Assembly: GCF_918741295.1 (NCBI RefSeq)
Contig: NZ_CAKKNB010000004.1
Coordinates: 248,001 to 312,000 of the forward strand
DNA: 64,000 nt
Direction of reading: 5' to 3'
Source: Aquabacterium sp. CECT 9606
Lineage (GTDB): Bacteria; Pseudomonadota; Gammaproteobacteria; Burkholderiales; Burkholderiaceae_C
Under the pieces are notes generated by a model, which saw nothing but the letters and a program-made list of their open reading frames with translations, had not been told where the DNA came from and ran no database searches. Every line of letters begins with the position of its first letter. Within the stretch, counting starts at the first letter, position 1. Shown here piece by piece: positions 8,566-18,074 of this stretch. Made by a program: the position numbers and the translations under genes.

Positions 8566-8976
8566 TCAGCCCACCTTGGCGATCGTGCCTTGCGCGGTGG
8601 CGCACAGTTTTTCGGTGCCATCGTCCAGCACGCTGAAAACATCGCAGCGGCAGGTGGCCGAGGTTTTTCCGGCATAGATCACGGTGGCCCGCGCCACCAG
8701 GGCGGTGCCCACCCCCGGGCGCAGGTAGTTGATCTTGTACTCGGCGGTCAGCACCGCAGGCCCCAGGCTGGAACCTCCGGCAAACGTCAGCGCGTTGTCG
8801 GCCAGATAGCTGATCACGCCGCCATGCGCGAAGCCGTTTTGCTGGCCCAGATCATCGCGCAGGGGCAGGCGCATCTCTACCCCCTCGGGGCCGTAGCCAA
8901 TCAGCTCCGTGCCCAGCAAGCGGCTGAAACCCTGCATGGCCAGCACCTGGCGACCCATGGCAAGCATGTCAATCAT
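8566..8976 (-). CDS. PaaI-type hotdog thioesterase
   Basis: 136 aa. A single hotdog domain with the PaaI signature DLGQQNGFAHGGVISYLADNA (HGG about residues 51-53, acidic D60). The family hydrolyses acyl- or phenylacetyl-CoA thioesters. It is eight bases downstream of a second hotdog gene, so the pair is co-transcribed and may act on the same CoA ester. The palindromic operator at 9468 is the likely control point. Confidence 0.85.
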   Translation of the reverse strand: MIDMLAMGRQVLAMQGFSRLLGTELIGYGPEGVEMRLPLRDDLGQQNGFAHGGVISYLADNALTFAGGSSLGPAVLTAEYKINYLRPGVGTALVARATVIYAGKTSATCRCDVFSVLDDGTEKLCATAQGTIAKVG

Positions 8977-8984
8977 GGCCGGCC

Positions 8985-9425
8985 TCAGTCGATCTTGATG
9001 TTCATGGTGATGCGGGCGTGGAACACCTTGGTGCCCTGCGTGTCGAAGATGTCGACCGGGACTTCGTGGTCACCAGGCTGCGTCCAGGCCACCTGGCTGC
9101 CATCGGCCACGGCACGCACGTCGGTCTTGGCCTTGGCCAGGTACTGCACCGTCATGCCTTTGGGAATCCAGCGGGCGCCAGCGGGGATGGAGGCGTCGGT
9201 CATGGTGCCGGCCACCAGTTCGGCCGCGTTGCACAGGGCGATCGCATGCACGGTGCCCAGGTGGTTGGTGATCTCGCGGCGAAAGGGCACCGTGGCCTCG
9301 GCGCGGTTGGGCTGCAGATCGGTGAACTGCGGGGAGATGGTGCTGAAGTAAGGCGCGAACTGGCAGACGGCGGCGGTGAACTGATCGGCGCCAGCGCTTT
9401 TGTAAAGGTTGAGAAGTTGGCTCAT
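8985..9425 (-). CDS. DUF4442-type hotdog thioesterase-like protein
   Basis: 146 aa. It resembles the DUF4442/YiiD-C group of hotdog proteins. Features are NRAEATVPFRREITNHLGTVHA followed by CNAAELVAGTMTD (about residues 40-75), corresponding to the central hotdog helix and active-site region. The RBS CTGGAGACC precedes the ATG at 9425. It is the first gene of a two-gene hotdog operon and divergent from a TetR gene. The substrate is probably an acyl-CoA, not identified. Confidence 0.75.
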   Translation of the reverse strand: MSQLLNLYKSAGADQFTAAVCQFAPYFSTISPQFTDLQPNRAEATVPFRREITNHLGTVHAIALCNAAELVAGTMTDASIPAGARWIPKGMTVQYLAKAKTDVRAVADGSQVAWTQPGDHEVPVDIFDTQGTKVFHARITMNIKID

Positions 9426-9467
9426 GGTGGTCTCCAGGTAAAAAAGCTGTGATGCAAGTTATTTGCA

Positions 9468-9491
9468 GAATAATATTCTGGAATATTATTC
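9468..9491. promoter_or_regulatory. Perfect 11-bp inverted repeat, likely TetR operator
   Basis: Arms GAATAATATTC (9468-9478) and GAATATTATTC (9481-9491) are exact reverse complements separated by TG. The element lies in the 108-bp gap between the divergent hotdog and TetR genes. It covers the spacer and -10 box of the minus-strand promoter and possible plus-strand elements. It is strikingly AT-rich in a GC-rich genome. Confidence 0.8.
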
Positions 9492-9499
9492 GGTGTCAA
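9470..9499 (-). promoter_or_regulatory. Sigma-70 promoter of the hotdog thioesterase operon
   Basis: On the minus strand TTGACA (9499-9494) and TATTAT (9475-9470) are separated by 18 bp. This is a near-consensus promoter reading into the gene that starts at 9425. The 24-bp palindrome occupies the spacer and -10, so a bound repressor would occlude RNA polymerase. Confidence 0.7.
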
Positions 9500-9533
9500 A
9501 TGCACTTTTGATGAAAGCCCCGCGAGCCCGCTG

Positions 9534-10172
9534 ATGCCTGCCCTTGTGAACCCCGCCTTGAGCGTGCTGGAGCGCGCTTATCCCGGTGCCCGTGCCCAGT
9601 TGAAGCGCCGCATCCTCCTGGGTGCGTTGGCCTGCTTCAATGAGCACGGCATCGAGCCCACCACCATCGACATGCTCAAGGAGCGTTGCGATGCCAGCGT
9701 GGGCAACCTGTACCACCATTTCGGCAGCAAGGAGGGGCTGGTGGCGGCCTTGTTCTTCTGTGCCCTGGAGGCGCAAGCGGCCCTGTCAGACGAAGGCTTT
9801 GCGCAAGCTCAAACCCTGCGCGAGGGCGTGGCGGCCTTGGTCCATGGCTATGTGGATTGGGTGACGGCGCAGCCAGAGTTGGCGCGTTTCATGTTCCAGG
9901 CGCGCGCCAGCGTGGCCAAGGGCCCGCATGGACAGGAGCTGCGCCAGCGCAATCGCCTGCGTGGCAAGGCATTGATGGCCTGGTTTGCCCAGCCCGAGCG
10001 CCAAGCTGGCCTGCGCGAGTGGCCGCCTGAACTGCTGCCGTCCTTGATCGTGGGCCAGGCCGAGAATTACTGTCGGGCCTGGTTGTCAGGGCGGGTCAAG
10101 ACCTCGCCGCAACAGTACCGCGAGATGCTGGCCGAGGCGGCCTGGTGTTCGGTGGCCCGCCCCGCGGCCTGA
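9534..10172 (+). CDS. TetR/AcrR-family transcriptional regulator
   Basis: 212 aa. The N-terminal HTH spans about residues 22-70, with ILLGALACFNEHGIEPTTID and the recognition region ASVGNLYHHFGSKEGLVAAL. The variable C-terminal ligand domain is helical. It is divergent from the hotdog pair across a perfect palindrome, which strongly suggests that it represses that operon and itself. The ligand is likely an acyl-CoA or the acid derived from it, by analogy with FadR/PaaR-type TetR proteins; this is inference. Confidence 0.88.
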   Translation: MPALVNPALSVLERAYPGARAQLKRRILLGALACFNEHGIEPTTIDMLKERCDASVGNLYHHFGSKEGLVAALFFCALEAQAALSDEGFAQAQTLREGVAALVHGYVDWVTAQPELARFMFQARASVAKGPHGQELRQRNRLRGKALMAWFAQPERQAGLREWPPELLPSLIVGQAENYCRAWLSGRVKTSPQQYREMLAEAAWCSVARPAA

Positions 10173-10178
10173 GCAGGA

Positions 10179-10448
10179 TCAGCCCAAGGCGCGGGCCTTG
10201 ACCCACCAGTCGTTCAGCGCGTTGACGATGTCCGTCTGGCTGAACGAGCAGCTTTCTTCCGAGAACAGCGCGCTGGATTCAAGCTGGGTCAGGATGCGTT
10301 CCAGCACGTCTCGGTAGCGCTGCGGCAGGGCGGGCTCGTGCCCTTCGGCGGCGGCGCGCCATTGCTGCACCAGCGCGTTCAGGGGCAAGGCGCCTTGCCG
10401 GAAGGCATCCAGCGTGGCGGGCAGGGGGTTGAGTTGGTCTGAAGGCAT
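10179..10448 (-). CDS. Small conserved hypothetical protein downstream of rsgA
   Basis: 89 aa, no signal peptide or membrane span, predicted helical (QRYRDVLERILTQLESSALFSEE). It lies 33 bp downstream of rsgA on the same strand and 6 bp from the convergent TetR stop. Codon use is like its neighbours. I do not recognise a functional family. Confidence 0.6.
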   Translation of the reverse strand: MPSDQLNPLPATLDAFRQGALPLNALVQQWRAAAEGHEPALPQRYRDVLERILTQLESSALFSEESCSFSQTDIVNALNDWWVKARALG

Positions 10449-10481
10449 GGCAGAGGGGGCAATGCGGCTGGTGGGATCAAG

Positions 10482-11471
10482 TCACCAGCGGGTCTGGCTG
10501 AGTTCGTCGAACAAGGCGGTGTACAGGCTGATGCGCATGGCGCTGATCTGGCCTTGCTGCACGGCGGCCTGAACGCCGCAGCCCGGCTCTTGCCGGTGCG
10601 TGCAATTGGCGAAACGGCAATCGGCGGCGTGCTTGGCGATGTCAGGCATCAGGTGGGCCAATTGAACGGGCGTGACGTGGTGCAGGCCGAACTCCTGGAA
10701 GCCCGGTGAATCGATCACCGCGGCACGTTTGTCGGCGTCGCTGGTGGCTTCACCCTCCACCCAATACCAGGTGGAGTGCGTGGTGGTGTGCTTGCCCGAG
10801 TTGAGGGCTTGCGAGATTTCGCCCACCTCGGCGCGCGCGTGCGGTGCCAGTGTGTTGATGAGGGTGCTCTTGCCCGCGCCGGAGGGGCCCAGCACCAGCG
10901 TGGCCTTGCCGCGCAGCATGGGCAGGATGATCTCCTTGGCGGCTTCGCCCTGGTGCTTGAGCGACAGCTCGATCACCTCGTAGCCCATGGCGCGGTAAGG
11001 CAGCAGGCGTTCACGGGCCGCGTCGGTGCCGGGCAGGTCGGTCTTGTTCAGCACGATGCAGGGCGTGATGCCCGCCACCTCGGCGGCAATCAACGCACGG
11101 GTGAGTTGCGCTTCACTGAACACGGGCTCGACCGCGATCCACATCAGCAGCAGATCAAGGTTGGCGGCGAAGGACTTGCTGCGCCATTCGTCCTGGCGGT
11201 AGAGCAGGTTGCGGCGCTCTTCGATGTTGACGATGACGCCTTCGTTGGCGCCGTCTTGCGTGAGGTGCCAGTTGACGCGGTCACCCACCACGACTTCGCT
11301 TTTCTTGCCACGTGGGTGGCAAATCAGGCGGCGGCCATCGGGTGTTTCGACAAAGCAATGGCGGCCATGTGTGGACACGACCAGGCCGGTTTCAAGCTCG
11401 GTGCCTTCGGGGATATCGTGGCGTTTGTTGGTGGCCGGGGAACGGGTGGAAATGCGTTGATGGGATCGCAT
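10482..11471 (-). CDS. rsgA: Ribosome small-subunit biogenesis GTPase RsgA
   Basis: 329 aa. It is a circularly permuted GTPase that checks late 30S assembly. Order: N-terminal OB-fold (about 20-95), then G4 NKTD (about 142), G1 GPSGAGKST (about 194), G3 DSPGF (about 249) and a zinc knuckle CRFANCTHRQEPGC (about 285-298). This G4-G1-G3 order is diagnostic. It starts at ATG 11471, five bases after the pterin dehydratase stop. It probably belongs to one unit with the M48 protease and dehydratase genes. Confidence 0.95.
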   Translation of the reverse strand: MRSHQRISTRSPATNKRHDIPEGTELETGLVVSTHGRHCFVETPDGRRLICHPRGKKSEVVVGDRVNWHLTQDGANEGVIVNIEERRNLLYRQDEWRSKSFAANLDLLLMWIAVEPVFSEAQLTRALIAAEVAGITPCIVLNKTDLPGTDAARERLLPYRAMGYEVIELSLKHQGEAAKEIILPMLRGKATLVLGPSGAGKSTLINTLAPHARAEVGEISQALNSGKHTTTHSTWYWVEGEATSDADKRAAVIDSPGFQEFGLHHVTPVQLAHLMPDIAKHAADCRFANCTHRQEPGCGVQAAVQQGQISAMRISLYTALFDELSQTRW

Positions 11472-11476
11472 GGGCG

Positions 11477-11836
11477 CTACAGGCTCAGTGCATCAACGCG
11501 GGCGGCGCAGATGAAATCATTCAGGGACAAGCCGGCCACCGAGTGGGTGGACCAGCGAAGGGTGCAACGGTTGTAGCTCACGGCCAGGTCAGGGTGGTGA
11601 TCTTGATCGTGCGCGATCCAGGCTACCGCGTTCACGAAGGCCATGGTGGCGTGAAAATCCTTGAAGGAGAAGGTGCGGTGCAGCACGCCACCTGGCACAG
11701 AGTGGTCGATGGCCCAGTCGGGTACCTGGGTCAGCATCATCTGGCCGCCCCGCTCGGACAAGCAGGCGCCCGTGCGGTGTTCGCAGCGCTGCTGGGCCAA
11801 TGGCAAAGCGGATGGCTTGGGCGCGCTCATCGTCAC
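11477..11836 (-). CDS. phhB: 4a-hydroxytetrahydrobiopterin dehydratase (PCD/DCoH)
   Basis: 119 aa. The catalytic HDQDHHPDL motif lies around residues 76-84 with the flanking WAIDHS and LHRTFSFKDFHATMAFVNAVA segments. It dehydrates carbinolamine pterin formed by aromatic amino-acid hydroxylases; no phhA is adjacent, so its pterin partner here is unknown. The start overlaps the M48 protease stop by four bases (ATGA-type coupling). Confidence 0.88.
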   Translation of the reverse strand: MTMSAPKPSALPLAQQRCEHRTGACLSERGGQMMLTQVPDWAIDHSVPGGVLHRTFSFKDFHATMAFVNAVAWIAHDQDHHPDLAVSYNRCTLRWSTHSVAGLSLNDFICAARVDALSL

Positions 11837-13095
11837 AGGCCCATGGCCGCCATGCGCTCGGAGGCCGGCGGGTGCGAGTAGTAAAAGCGCACGTAGAGCG
11901 GGTCGGGCGTCAGAGTGGACGAGTTGTCTTTGTAGAGCTTGATCAGGGCCTGGCGCAGGTCGCTGGCCTGCGCATGCGCGCAGGCATAGGCGTCGGCCTG
12001 GAACTCATCGCGGCGCGAGAAGTGGGCGAACACCGGGGCCACGAAGAACATCACCACCGGCACAGCCAGCATGAACAAGAGCAGGGCCAGCGCATCGTTG
12101 GGTGCCGCCATGTTGGGCGTGACGCCCAGGCCCTGGTAGAAGAACACCTGGCGCGACAGCCAGCCCAGCAAGGCAAAGCCCAACAGGCTCATGGCGAACA
12201 TGCCAATCATGCGTTTGAACACGTGCTTGTGCTTGAAATGGCCCAGCTCGTGGGCCAGCACGGCTTCGATCTCACCATGGTTGAGGCGGCTGAGCAAGGT
12301 GTCGTAAAAAACCACGCGCTTGGACGACCCCAGGCCGGTGAAGTAGGCATTGGCGTGAGCCGATCGGCGGCTGCCGTCCATCACGAACAGGCCCTTGGCC
12401 GCGAAGCCGCAGCGCGCCATCAGCGATTCAACTTTGCCTTTCAGGGTGTCGTCTTCCAGCGGCGAGAACTTGTTGAACAGCGGGGCGATGAAGATGGGAA
12501 AGACGATCATCAGCAGCAAGCTGAAGCCCACCCAGGCGCCCCACGCCCACAACCACCACTGCGGCCCTGCAGCGCCCATCAGCCACAGGATCAGGGCCGC
12601 GATGGGGGCACCCAGGGCCAGGCCCAGCAGCCCTTCCTTGAGCTGGTCACCCATCCACATGCGGAAGGTCATGCGGTTGAAGCCATGGCGCTGCTCGATG
12701 CGGAAGGTGCTCCAGGCGGCCAGGGGCAGGTCGACCAGGCTGCTGATCAGGCCGAAGCTGAGCAGAAGCGCCAGTTGGTAGGCCAAGGGGCCATGGCTGG
12801 TGGCCAGGGCATCGCGCAAGGCGATGTTGAGGGCGTCCAGCCCGCCCAGCAGCGTCCAGCCCACGAGTAGCGCGGTGCCAATGGCAGTGCTGACCAGGTC
12901 GAAACGCAGCTTGTCGATCGTGTAGTCGGCGGCGCGCTGGTGGTTGTACAGGCCCACGGCCATGTCAAAACCGGCGGGCACCTGGCCACGGTGCTTGACC
13001 ACGTGCCGCACCTGGCGGTTGGCCAGCCACAATTTGGTGATCACGGAAGCCACCAGGAAAGCGGCAAAAACCAGAGAGAGGGTGCTTGATTGCAT
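11833..13095 (-). CDS. M48 (Ste24/HtpX-like) membrane metalloprotease
   Basis: 420 aa. It has several membrane helices (about 5-25, 65-90, 105-125, 150-170, 180-205, 295-320, 335-360). The zinc motif is [10 protein letters not shown] near residue 284, with the third ligand in [13 protein letters not shown] around residue 362. The N-terminal half and length match CAAX-protease-like Ste24 homologues rather than the shorter HtpX. It likely cleaves membrane proteins in quality control. It is divergent from orn and heads the unit leading to rsgA. Confidence 0.88.
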   Translation of the reverse strand: MQSSTLSLVFAAFLVASVITKLWLANRQVRHVVKHRGQVPAGFDMAVGLYNHQRAADYTIDKLRFDLVSTAIGTALLVGWTLLGGLDALNIALRDALATSHGPLAYQLALLLSFGLISSLVDLPLAAWSTFRIEQRHGFNRMTFRMWMGDQLKEGLLGLALGAPIAALILWLMGAAGPQWWLWAWGAWVGFSLLLMIVFPIFIAPLFNKFSPLEDDTLKGKVESLMARCGFAAKGLFVMDGSRRSAHANAYFTGLGSSKRVVFYDTLLSRLNHGEIEAVLAHELGHFKHKHVFKRMIGMFAMSLLGFALLGWLSRQVFFYQGLGVTPNMAAPNDALALLLFMLAVPVVMFFVAPVFAHFSRRDEFQADAYACAHAQASDLRQALIKLYKDNSSTLTPDPLYVRFYYSHPPASERMAAMGL

Positions 13096-13154
13096 GGCTG
13101 CAAGTGTACGAGTTGCCCGACAATCTGCACTCGACCACCCATTGTTTGCCCCTC

Positions 13155-13736
13155 ATGATCGATACGACGCCTACCTCCGCCGCCCCGACCCTCGCTTCCA
13201 GCGATCAGAACCTGATCTGGATCGACCTGGAGATGACCGGGCTCAAGCCGGACACCGACCGCATCATTGAGATTGCCGTGGTGGTGACCGACCCGAACCT
13301 GACGGTGCGCATCGAGGGCCCCGTGTTCGCGGTGCATCAGTCTGACGAGATGCTCAATGGCATGGACGCCTGGAACAAGGGCACCCATGGGCGCAGCGGC
13401 CTGATCGACCGGGTCAAGGCCTCCACGGTGGACGAGGACCAGGCCGTGCAGGCGGTGATCGCTTTCCTGAAGCAATACGTGCCGGCCAACAAGTCACCGA
13501 TGTGCGGCAATTCGATCTGCCAGGACCGGCGCTTCCTGGCCAATTACATGCCCAAGCTGGAGGCGTTTTTCCACTACCGCAACCTGGACGTGAGCACGCT
13601 CAAGGAGCTGGCCAAACGCTGGAAACCTGGCCTGGCCGAAGGCTTCAAGAAAGCGCAAAAACACACCGCCCTGGCCGACATCCACGAGTCGATTGACGAG
13701 CTGGCGTATTACCGCGAGCATTTCCTGGTGAAATGA
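13155..13736 (+). CDS. orn: Oligoribonuclease
   Basis: 193 aa. This 3'-5' exonuclease degrades di- to pentaribonucleotides, including pGpG from c-di-GMP turnover. DEDDh catalytic residues appear in [11 protein letters not shown] (D, E), [10 protein letters not shown] (D) and [11 protein letters not shown] (H, D). The ATG at 13155 is chosen; an upstream frame extension is unsupported. A hairpin terminator follows directly. Confidence 0.96.
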   Translation: MIDTTPTSAAPTLASSDQNLIWIDLEMTGLKPDTDRIIEIAVVVTDPNLTVRIEGPVFAVHQSDEMLNGMDAWNKGTHGRSGLIDRVKASTVDEDQAVQAVIAFLKQYVPANKSPMCGNSICQDRRFLANYMPKLEAFFHYRNLDVSTLKELAKRWKPGLAEGFKKAQKHTALADIHESIDELAYYREHFLVK

Positions 13737-13738
13737 AA

Positions 13739-13761
13739 AACGCCCCAGTGAAGGGGCGTTT
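13739..13761. terminator. Bidirectional terminator between orn and the PEP-CTERM gene
   Basis: AACGCCCC (13739-13746) and GGGGCGTT (13753-13760) enclose a 6-base loop. T-runs lie on both strands (TTT on plus, five Ts on minus just beyond 13740). It serves two convergent genes. Confidence 0.8.
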
Positions 13762-13799
13762 GGCGGGGTAGTTCAGAGGCGTGAAAGCCGGCGGTTTGA

Positions 13800-14531
13800 T
13801 CAGCCGCGACGGCGTTTCATCAGGCTGCCAACGGTCAGCAGGCCAGCCAGGGCCAGCGCGTAGGACTCGGGCTCGGGCACGGCGCTGATCGAGGCCACGT
13901 CGGTGGCGCTCAAGGCGGTGTTGTAGACGCTGATGCCCTTGAGCACGCCGGGGGTGATTTCGTAGCCGTCGTTGTCGTCGGTCAGCACATAGATGGACTT
14001 CAAGGCCGAGCTGAAAACGGTTTCGCCAGCGGTGTCCAGGAAGCTGAACTGCTCAACGCCGTTGATGTAGGCGGTGAAGCTGCCCGACAAGGCCGAGCGG
14101 GTCAGGGTCAGGTTGAAAGCCTGGCCGGGGCTCAACACGGCGGCGGTGCCCAGCACGTTCGCGTGGGCAGAGTTGGAGAACGCCAGGGCGCCATCGTTGA
14201 TGTAGACGCCAGCATCGCTGGTCAGGCCGGCAAAGTCCAACAGCTTGCGGGTGTAGTCGGTGCGCGCCACGCTGGCGAAGCTCAGGTTGAGCGTGTATTC
14301 GCTGCCCGAAGCCAGCACATCGGCCAGACTGACAGACGAGGCGCCCCAACTGCCGTAGTAAGTGTGCAGGCCGTCGGCTTGCACATCGGCGTCGGTGAAG
14401 GTCAGGCCAGGGTTGGCGGCTGCATTGAACGGGGTGGTGAACAGCACCGAGTAATCGGCGGTGGGGGCGGCTTGGGCCGAGGTGACGGCGGCAAGGGCCA
14501 GCAGGCTGGCGGCGGCGATGCGGTACAACAT
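13800..14531 (-). CDS. PEP-CTERM sorting-domain exported protein
   Basis: 243 aa. A Sec signal peptide is present (residues 1-21, ending TSAQA). The body is a beta-rich, concanavalin-like domain with Ala/Ser/Thr/Asp-rich strands (for example SGSFTAYINGVEQFSF). The C-terminal sorting signal reads VPEPESYALALAGLL followed by a basic RRRG end (about residues 218-243). PEP-CTERM proteins are processed by an exosortase and linked to exopolysaccharide secretion; no exosortase gene is in this window. It is monocistronic. Confidence 0.88.
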   Translation of the reverse strand: MLYRIAAASLLALAAVTSAQAAPTADYSVLFTTPFNAAANPGLTFTDADVQADGLHTYYGSWGASSVSLADVLASGSEYTLNLSFASVARTDYTRKLLDFAGLTSDAGVYINDGALAFSNSAHANVLGTAAVLSPGQAFNLTLTRSALSGSFTAYINGVEQFSFLDTAGETVFSSALKSIYVLTDDNDGYEITPGVLKGISVYNTALSATDVASISAVPEPESYALALAGLLTVGSLMKRRRG

Positions 14532-14649
14532 GAACTACTCCTGGGTGGTGTTTTGAACACCATTGACTTCTGAACTGATACGGATTGTTGCAGTGCCAGG
14601 CCGCCAATGGTAAAAATCTGACCCCTCGGCTGAGGGGGATCAGGCCACT

Positions 14650-15546
14650 TCAGCACCAGGGCCAGGCCTTTTGGGCGCTTTCAAGCCATTTCTCCAGGGT
14701 GGTTTCGGACACACACAGGCCCAGCACTGCGCCGGCCCTTTGAATATCGGTCAAAGCATGTTCTGGTTGGAGTGCCTTGGCGCCATGTTGTTTGGACAAC
14801 TTTTCACCATGCGGATCCAGGACCAGCGGGGTGTGCAGGTAAGTGGGGGTGGGCAAGTCCAGGCACTGCTGCAGCCACTGCTGGCGTGGCGTGTTGTCGG
14901 CCAGGTCCTCGCCCCGAACGATGTGGGTGATGCCCTGGTCCGCGTCGTCCACCACCACCGCCAGTTGGTAGGCCCACAAGCCATCGGCACGGCGGATCAC
15001 GAAATCGCCCACGGTGGCGTCCAGCGCCTGAGTCTGAGGCCCCAGCCGGCGGTCGTGCCATGTCCACAGCGCTGCCGGGCCTTGGGGCACTTTCAGGCGC
15101 CAGGCGCGCGGTGCACGTCCGCGCAGCCCGCCGTTTTCAGGCCGGCAGGTCCCGGGGTAGACCAGCTCGCCATGCCGAGTTTTGGCCAGGCCCAATGCCG
15201 CATTGGCCTGTGCGATGTCAGCGCGGGTGCAGGCGCAAGGGTAGGCCAGATCGCGGGCCACCAGGGTGTCCAGGGCGGCCTGGTACAGGTGGCCGCGCTG
15301 GCTTTGGTAGAGAGGCGGCTCGTCGGGCACCAGGCCCAAGGCGGCCAGTTGCTGCGGGATAAGTTGGTCAGCGCCAGGCACACAGCGCGGCGTGTCAACG
15401 TCTTCAATGCGCACCAGCCAGCGGCCACCATGGGCGCGGGCATCGAGCCAACTGGCCAGCGCCGCCACCAGCGAGCCGGCGTGCAAGGCGCCTGTCGGCG
15501 ATGGTGCGAAGCGTCCGATGCAGGGGCTCGGCGCAGCGGCGGTCAC
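14650..15546 (-). CDS. gluQ: Glutamyl-Q tRNA(Asp) synthetase
   Basis: 298 aa. It is a truncated GluRS paralogue that attaches glutamate to queuosine in tRNA-Asp. The HIGH-equivalent is [13 protein letters not shown] near residue 11, the zinc cysteines are in YPCACTRAD and YPGTC, and the KMSKS-equivalent is KLSKQ near residue 254. There is no anticodon-binding domain. A GTG at 15546 overlaps the LysR stop (GTGA), so I start there rather than at the longer frame. Confidence 0.9.
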   Translation of the reverse strand: MTAAAPSPCIGRFAPSPTGALHAGSLVAALASWLDARAHGGRWLVRIEDVDTPRCVPGADQLIPQQLAALGLVPDEPPLYQSQRGHLYQAALDTLVARDLAYPCACTRADIAQANAALGLAKTRHGELVYPGTCRPENGGLRGRAPRAWRLKVPQGPAALWTWHDRRLGPQTQALDATVGDFVIRRADGLWAYQLAVVVDDADQGITHIVRGEDLADNTPRQQWLQQCLDLPTPTYLHTPLVLDPHGEKLSKQHGAKALQPEHALTDIQRAGAVLGLCVSETTLEKWLESAQKAWPWC

Positions 15547-16487
15547 AGCAGCATGTCTCCGTGCAGTGACAGCAACGCGGTGCGCGTGGCGGGCCGGCTG
15601 AGTTGCTGGAGCCACCAGTCCAACGCGTGGCCGGGCCGGGTCGACTGCTGCCGCCACGCGTAGTAGGCGGGGTTCAGTCGCCTCGGCTGGTCGACGGCTT
15701 TGAGGATCAAGCGGCCTGCTTCGATGTGAGGCCGCACGATGGGTTCGGGCAAGAAGCCGCAGCCCAGTCCGCGCAGCAAGGCCTGCAGCTTGCCCGACAT
15801 GGACGGCAAGGTCAGCACATCCTGACCAGGCTGGATGCCCACGGTGAGGGGCTGCAAATCGCGGGCGGTGTCGGCCACGGCAATGATGCGGTGCAGGGCC
15901 AGGGTGCTGGCGGGCAGGGGCTCGGGCACCTGCGCCAGCGGGTGGTGCGGGGCCACGGTGAGCACGAACTCGAGCTCACCCAGAGGCTCGATGCGGATGC
16001 TGGACGACGATGGCCGATCGCCCGGCACGCCAATGGCCATGTCGGCCTGGCCTGAAACCAGCGCCTCCCAGGTGCCGTTGAGCACTTCATTGCGCAGCTT
16101 CAGGCGGGTGGGCGGGTTGAGGGCATAGAAGGCTTCGATCAAGTCGAACATGGCACTGGGCGCCACCGCGTTGTCGATCGCGATCGTCAACTGGGTTTCC
16201 CAGCCCGAGGCCACGCGCTGCACGCGGTTGGCGACGGCGTCCATCTGTTGAAGCAAGAGCCGCCCTTCGTGCAGCAGTTCTTCTCCGGCGGCGGTGAGCT
16301 TGGCCTGGCGCGAGCGCCGGTCGAACAGCAGCACGTCCAGCGACTCTTCGAGCTGGCGCACACTGTACGTCAGCGCCGAAGGCACCTTGCCCAATTCACG
16401 CGCCGCCGCCGCGAAGCTGCCAGTGCGCTCGATGGCATCCATCATCAAGAGCGCATCGGGGGTGAGGGCTTGGCGGCGTTCGGACAT
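15543..16487 (-). CDS. LysR-family transcriptional regulator
   Basis: 314 aa. A winged HTH covers about residues 10-68 ([32 protein letters not shown], broken here at its middle by the turn). The periplasmic-binding-type effector domain follows (about 95-300). It lies between rlmJ (27 bp upstream) and gluQ (4-base overlap) on the same strand. It is not divergent from an obvious target, so its regulon is unclear; the FMN reductase gene beyond rlmJ is one candidate. Confidence 0.9.
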   Translation of the reverse strand: MSERRQALTPDALLMMDAIERTGSFAAAARELGKVPSALTYSVRQLEESLDVLLFDRRSRQAKLTAAGEELLHEGRLLLQQMDAVANRVQRVASGWETQLTIAIDNAVAPSAMFDLIEAFYALNPPTRLKLRNEVLNGTWEALVSGQADMAIGVPGDRPSSSSIRIEPLGELEFVLTVAPHHPLAQVPEPLPASTLALHRIIAVADTARDLQPLTVGIQPGQDVLTLPSMSGKLQALLRGLGCGFLPEPIVRPHIEAGRLILKAVDQPRRLNPAYYAWRQQSTRPGHALDWWLQQLSRPATRTALLSLHGDMLL

Positions 16488-16514
16488 GGGAAAGCCTGGA
16501 AGACGGAGGTGGCC

Positions 16515-17378
16515 TCAGCGCTGCTGCACTTCCAGCGAATAGGCCGCGTGCTCGTCGATGCCGATGGTTTCCACCAGCCAGGGCAGCGCCTCGGCCAGGG
16601 TGTCGTACAAGGTGTGCGGCGGGTTGATGACGAACATGCCGCTGCCATGCAGGCCCAGGCCGTCTTTCGAGGCGCCCTTGACCCGCAAGGTGGCGTGCAA
16701 CCAATCGACCGACAGCTCGGCCGCCGCGCGCTTGAGCTGCGCCGGCAACTGGTTGGATTCGCGCCGGGCCACCTCGGGGTACCAGATGGCGTACACGCCC
16801 GTGGAAAAGCGCGGCACATTGTCTTTCAGGGCCTGCACCACGCGGCGGTAGTCTTCCTTGATCTCGTAGGACGGATCCATGTGGACCAGGCCACGGCGGG
16901 GTGGCGGCGGCACGCAGCCTTTGAGGCCGCCAAAGCCATCGGCCGCCTGCACGCTCACGCCGCGCTTGACGGACGAGAAGTGGTTCTGCAGGTTCTTGAT
17001 TTCGCTGGGGTGGAGTTCGAACAGGCGCAGGTGGTCGCCCTCGCGCAGCATTTGCGCGGCGATCTGCGGCGAGCCTGGGTACCAGTCCAGGCGGTCGCCC
17101 GTGTTGGTGGCGCGGATCTGCTCGAGCAGTTCGGCCACGCCCTTGGGCAGGTCGGGCGCGTTGCGCTCTTTCCAGACCTTGACGATGCCATCAAGCGCTT
17201 CACCGCTTTTGGCTGCGTAGGTGCTGGTCAGGTCGTAGACCCCGCCACCGGCGTGGGTGTCGATGACCCAGAAAGGTTTGTCTTTGAGCAGCAGGTGCGA
17301 AAGCAGCTGCACCAAAACCATGTGCTTGAGCACATCGGCGTGGTTGCCCGCGTGGAAGCCGTGTCGATAACTGAACAT
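16515..17378 (-). CDS. rlmJ: 23S rRNA (adenine2030-N6)-methyltransferase RlmJ
   Basis: 287 aa. It starts MFSYRHGFHAGNHADVLKH, which is diagnostic of RlmJ. AdoMet-binding and catalytic parts are WVIDTHAGGGVYDL and the active-site DPSYE (about residue 167). The product methylates A2030 in 23S rRNA. The ATG at 17378 is chosen over a longer frame because the family starts exactly here. Confidence 0.93.
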   Translation of the reverse strand: MFSYRHGFHAGNHADVLKHMVLVQLLSHLLLKDKPFWVIDTHAGGGVYDLTSTYAAKSGEALDGIVKVWKERNAPDLPKGVAELLEQIRATNTGDRLDWYPGSPQIAAQMLREGDHLRLFELHPSEIKNLQNHFSSVKRGVSVQAADGFGGLKGCVPPPPRRGLVHMDPSYEIKEDYRRVVQALKDNVPRFSTGVYAIWYPEVARRESNQLPAQLKRAAAELSVDWLHATLRVKGASKDGLGLHGSGMFVINPPHTLYDTLAEALPWLVETIGIDEHAAYSLEVQQR

Positions 17379-17457
17379 GTGCCAAGGGTAGCGGCTTTTC
17401 GCCAAATTCCCGGCATGATCCGACGATTCGCCTTGATGAAAAATCTGCATTAACTGG

Positions 17458-18069
17458 ATGACCATGACCAACGCCACCGCTCCCGTCCGCTTGCTGGTGA
17501 TCGCCGGCAGCGCCCGCAAAGGCTCCTACAACCGCCAACTGGCTGATCTGGCCGAACGCAAGGCGCAGGCCCTGGGTGCCCAGACGACCTCGGTCGATCT
17601 GGCGGCGCTCGATCTGCCGATCTTCCATGCCGACTGGGATGCCTTGCATGGCGTGCCGCCCGGCGCCTCGAAGCTGCGCGAGCTTTTTTCCTCGCACGAT
17701 GGCCTGCTGCTGGCCTGCCCCGAGTACAACGCCTTGCCCACGCCCTTGCTGATCAACAGTTTCGATTGGCTGTCAACCGTGCCGGAGGGCGAAGGCCACC
17801 CGGGCGGTGCGGCCACCACGGTCAGCAAGCCGGTGGGCTTGTTGGCAGCGTCACCGGGCGCGCTGGGCGGCATCCGTGCCTTGCCCATCGTGCGCACTTT
17901 CTTGAGCACCAATTTCGCGATGGTGGTGGTGCCCGAGCAATTGGGCGTCTCGCAAGCCGACCAAGCCTTTGACGAAGCCGGTGCGTTCAAGAGCGCGGGT
18001 TACGACAAGATCCTGAACAAGGTGGTCGCCTCGGTGATCCAGCAGGCCCGCTGGCGCGCCACCGCCTGA
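17458..18069 (+). CDS. NADPH-dependent FMN reductase (flavodoxin fold)
   Basis: 203 aa. The phosphate-binding loop is AGSARKGSYNRQLA near residue 16; the flavin-contacting CPEYNALPTPLLINSFDWLS is near residue 86. This is the ChrR/azoreductase-like family that reduces FMN or quinones with NAD(P)H. It is divergent from rlmJ by 79 bp and convergent, four bases apart, with the alpha/beta hydrolase gene. Confidence 0.88.
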   Translation: MTMTNATAPVRLLVIAGSARKGSYNRQLADLAERKAQALGAQTTSVDLAALDLPIFHADWDALHGVPPGASKLRELFSSHDGLLLACPEYNALPTPLLINSFDWLSTVPEGEGHPGGAATTVSKPVGLLAASPGALGGIRALPIVRTFLSTNFAMVVVPEQLGVSQADQAFDEAGAFKSAGYDKILNKVVASVIQQARWRATA

Positions 18070-18074
18070 GTGGC

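Noticed and set aside
15547-15657. Longer gluQ N-terminus
   Set aside because: It lies inside the LysR gene in another frame; the GTG overlapping the LysR stop fits the family start just before the PSPTG motif.
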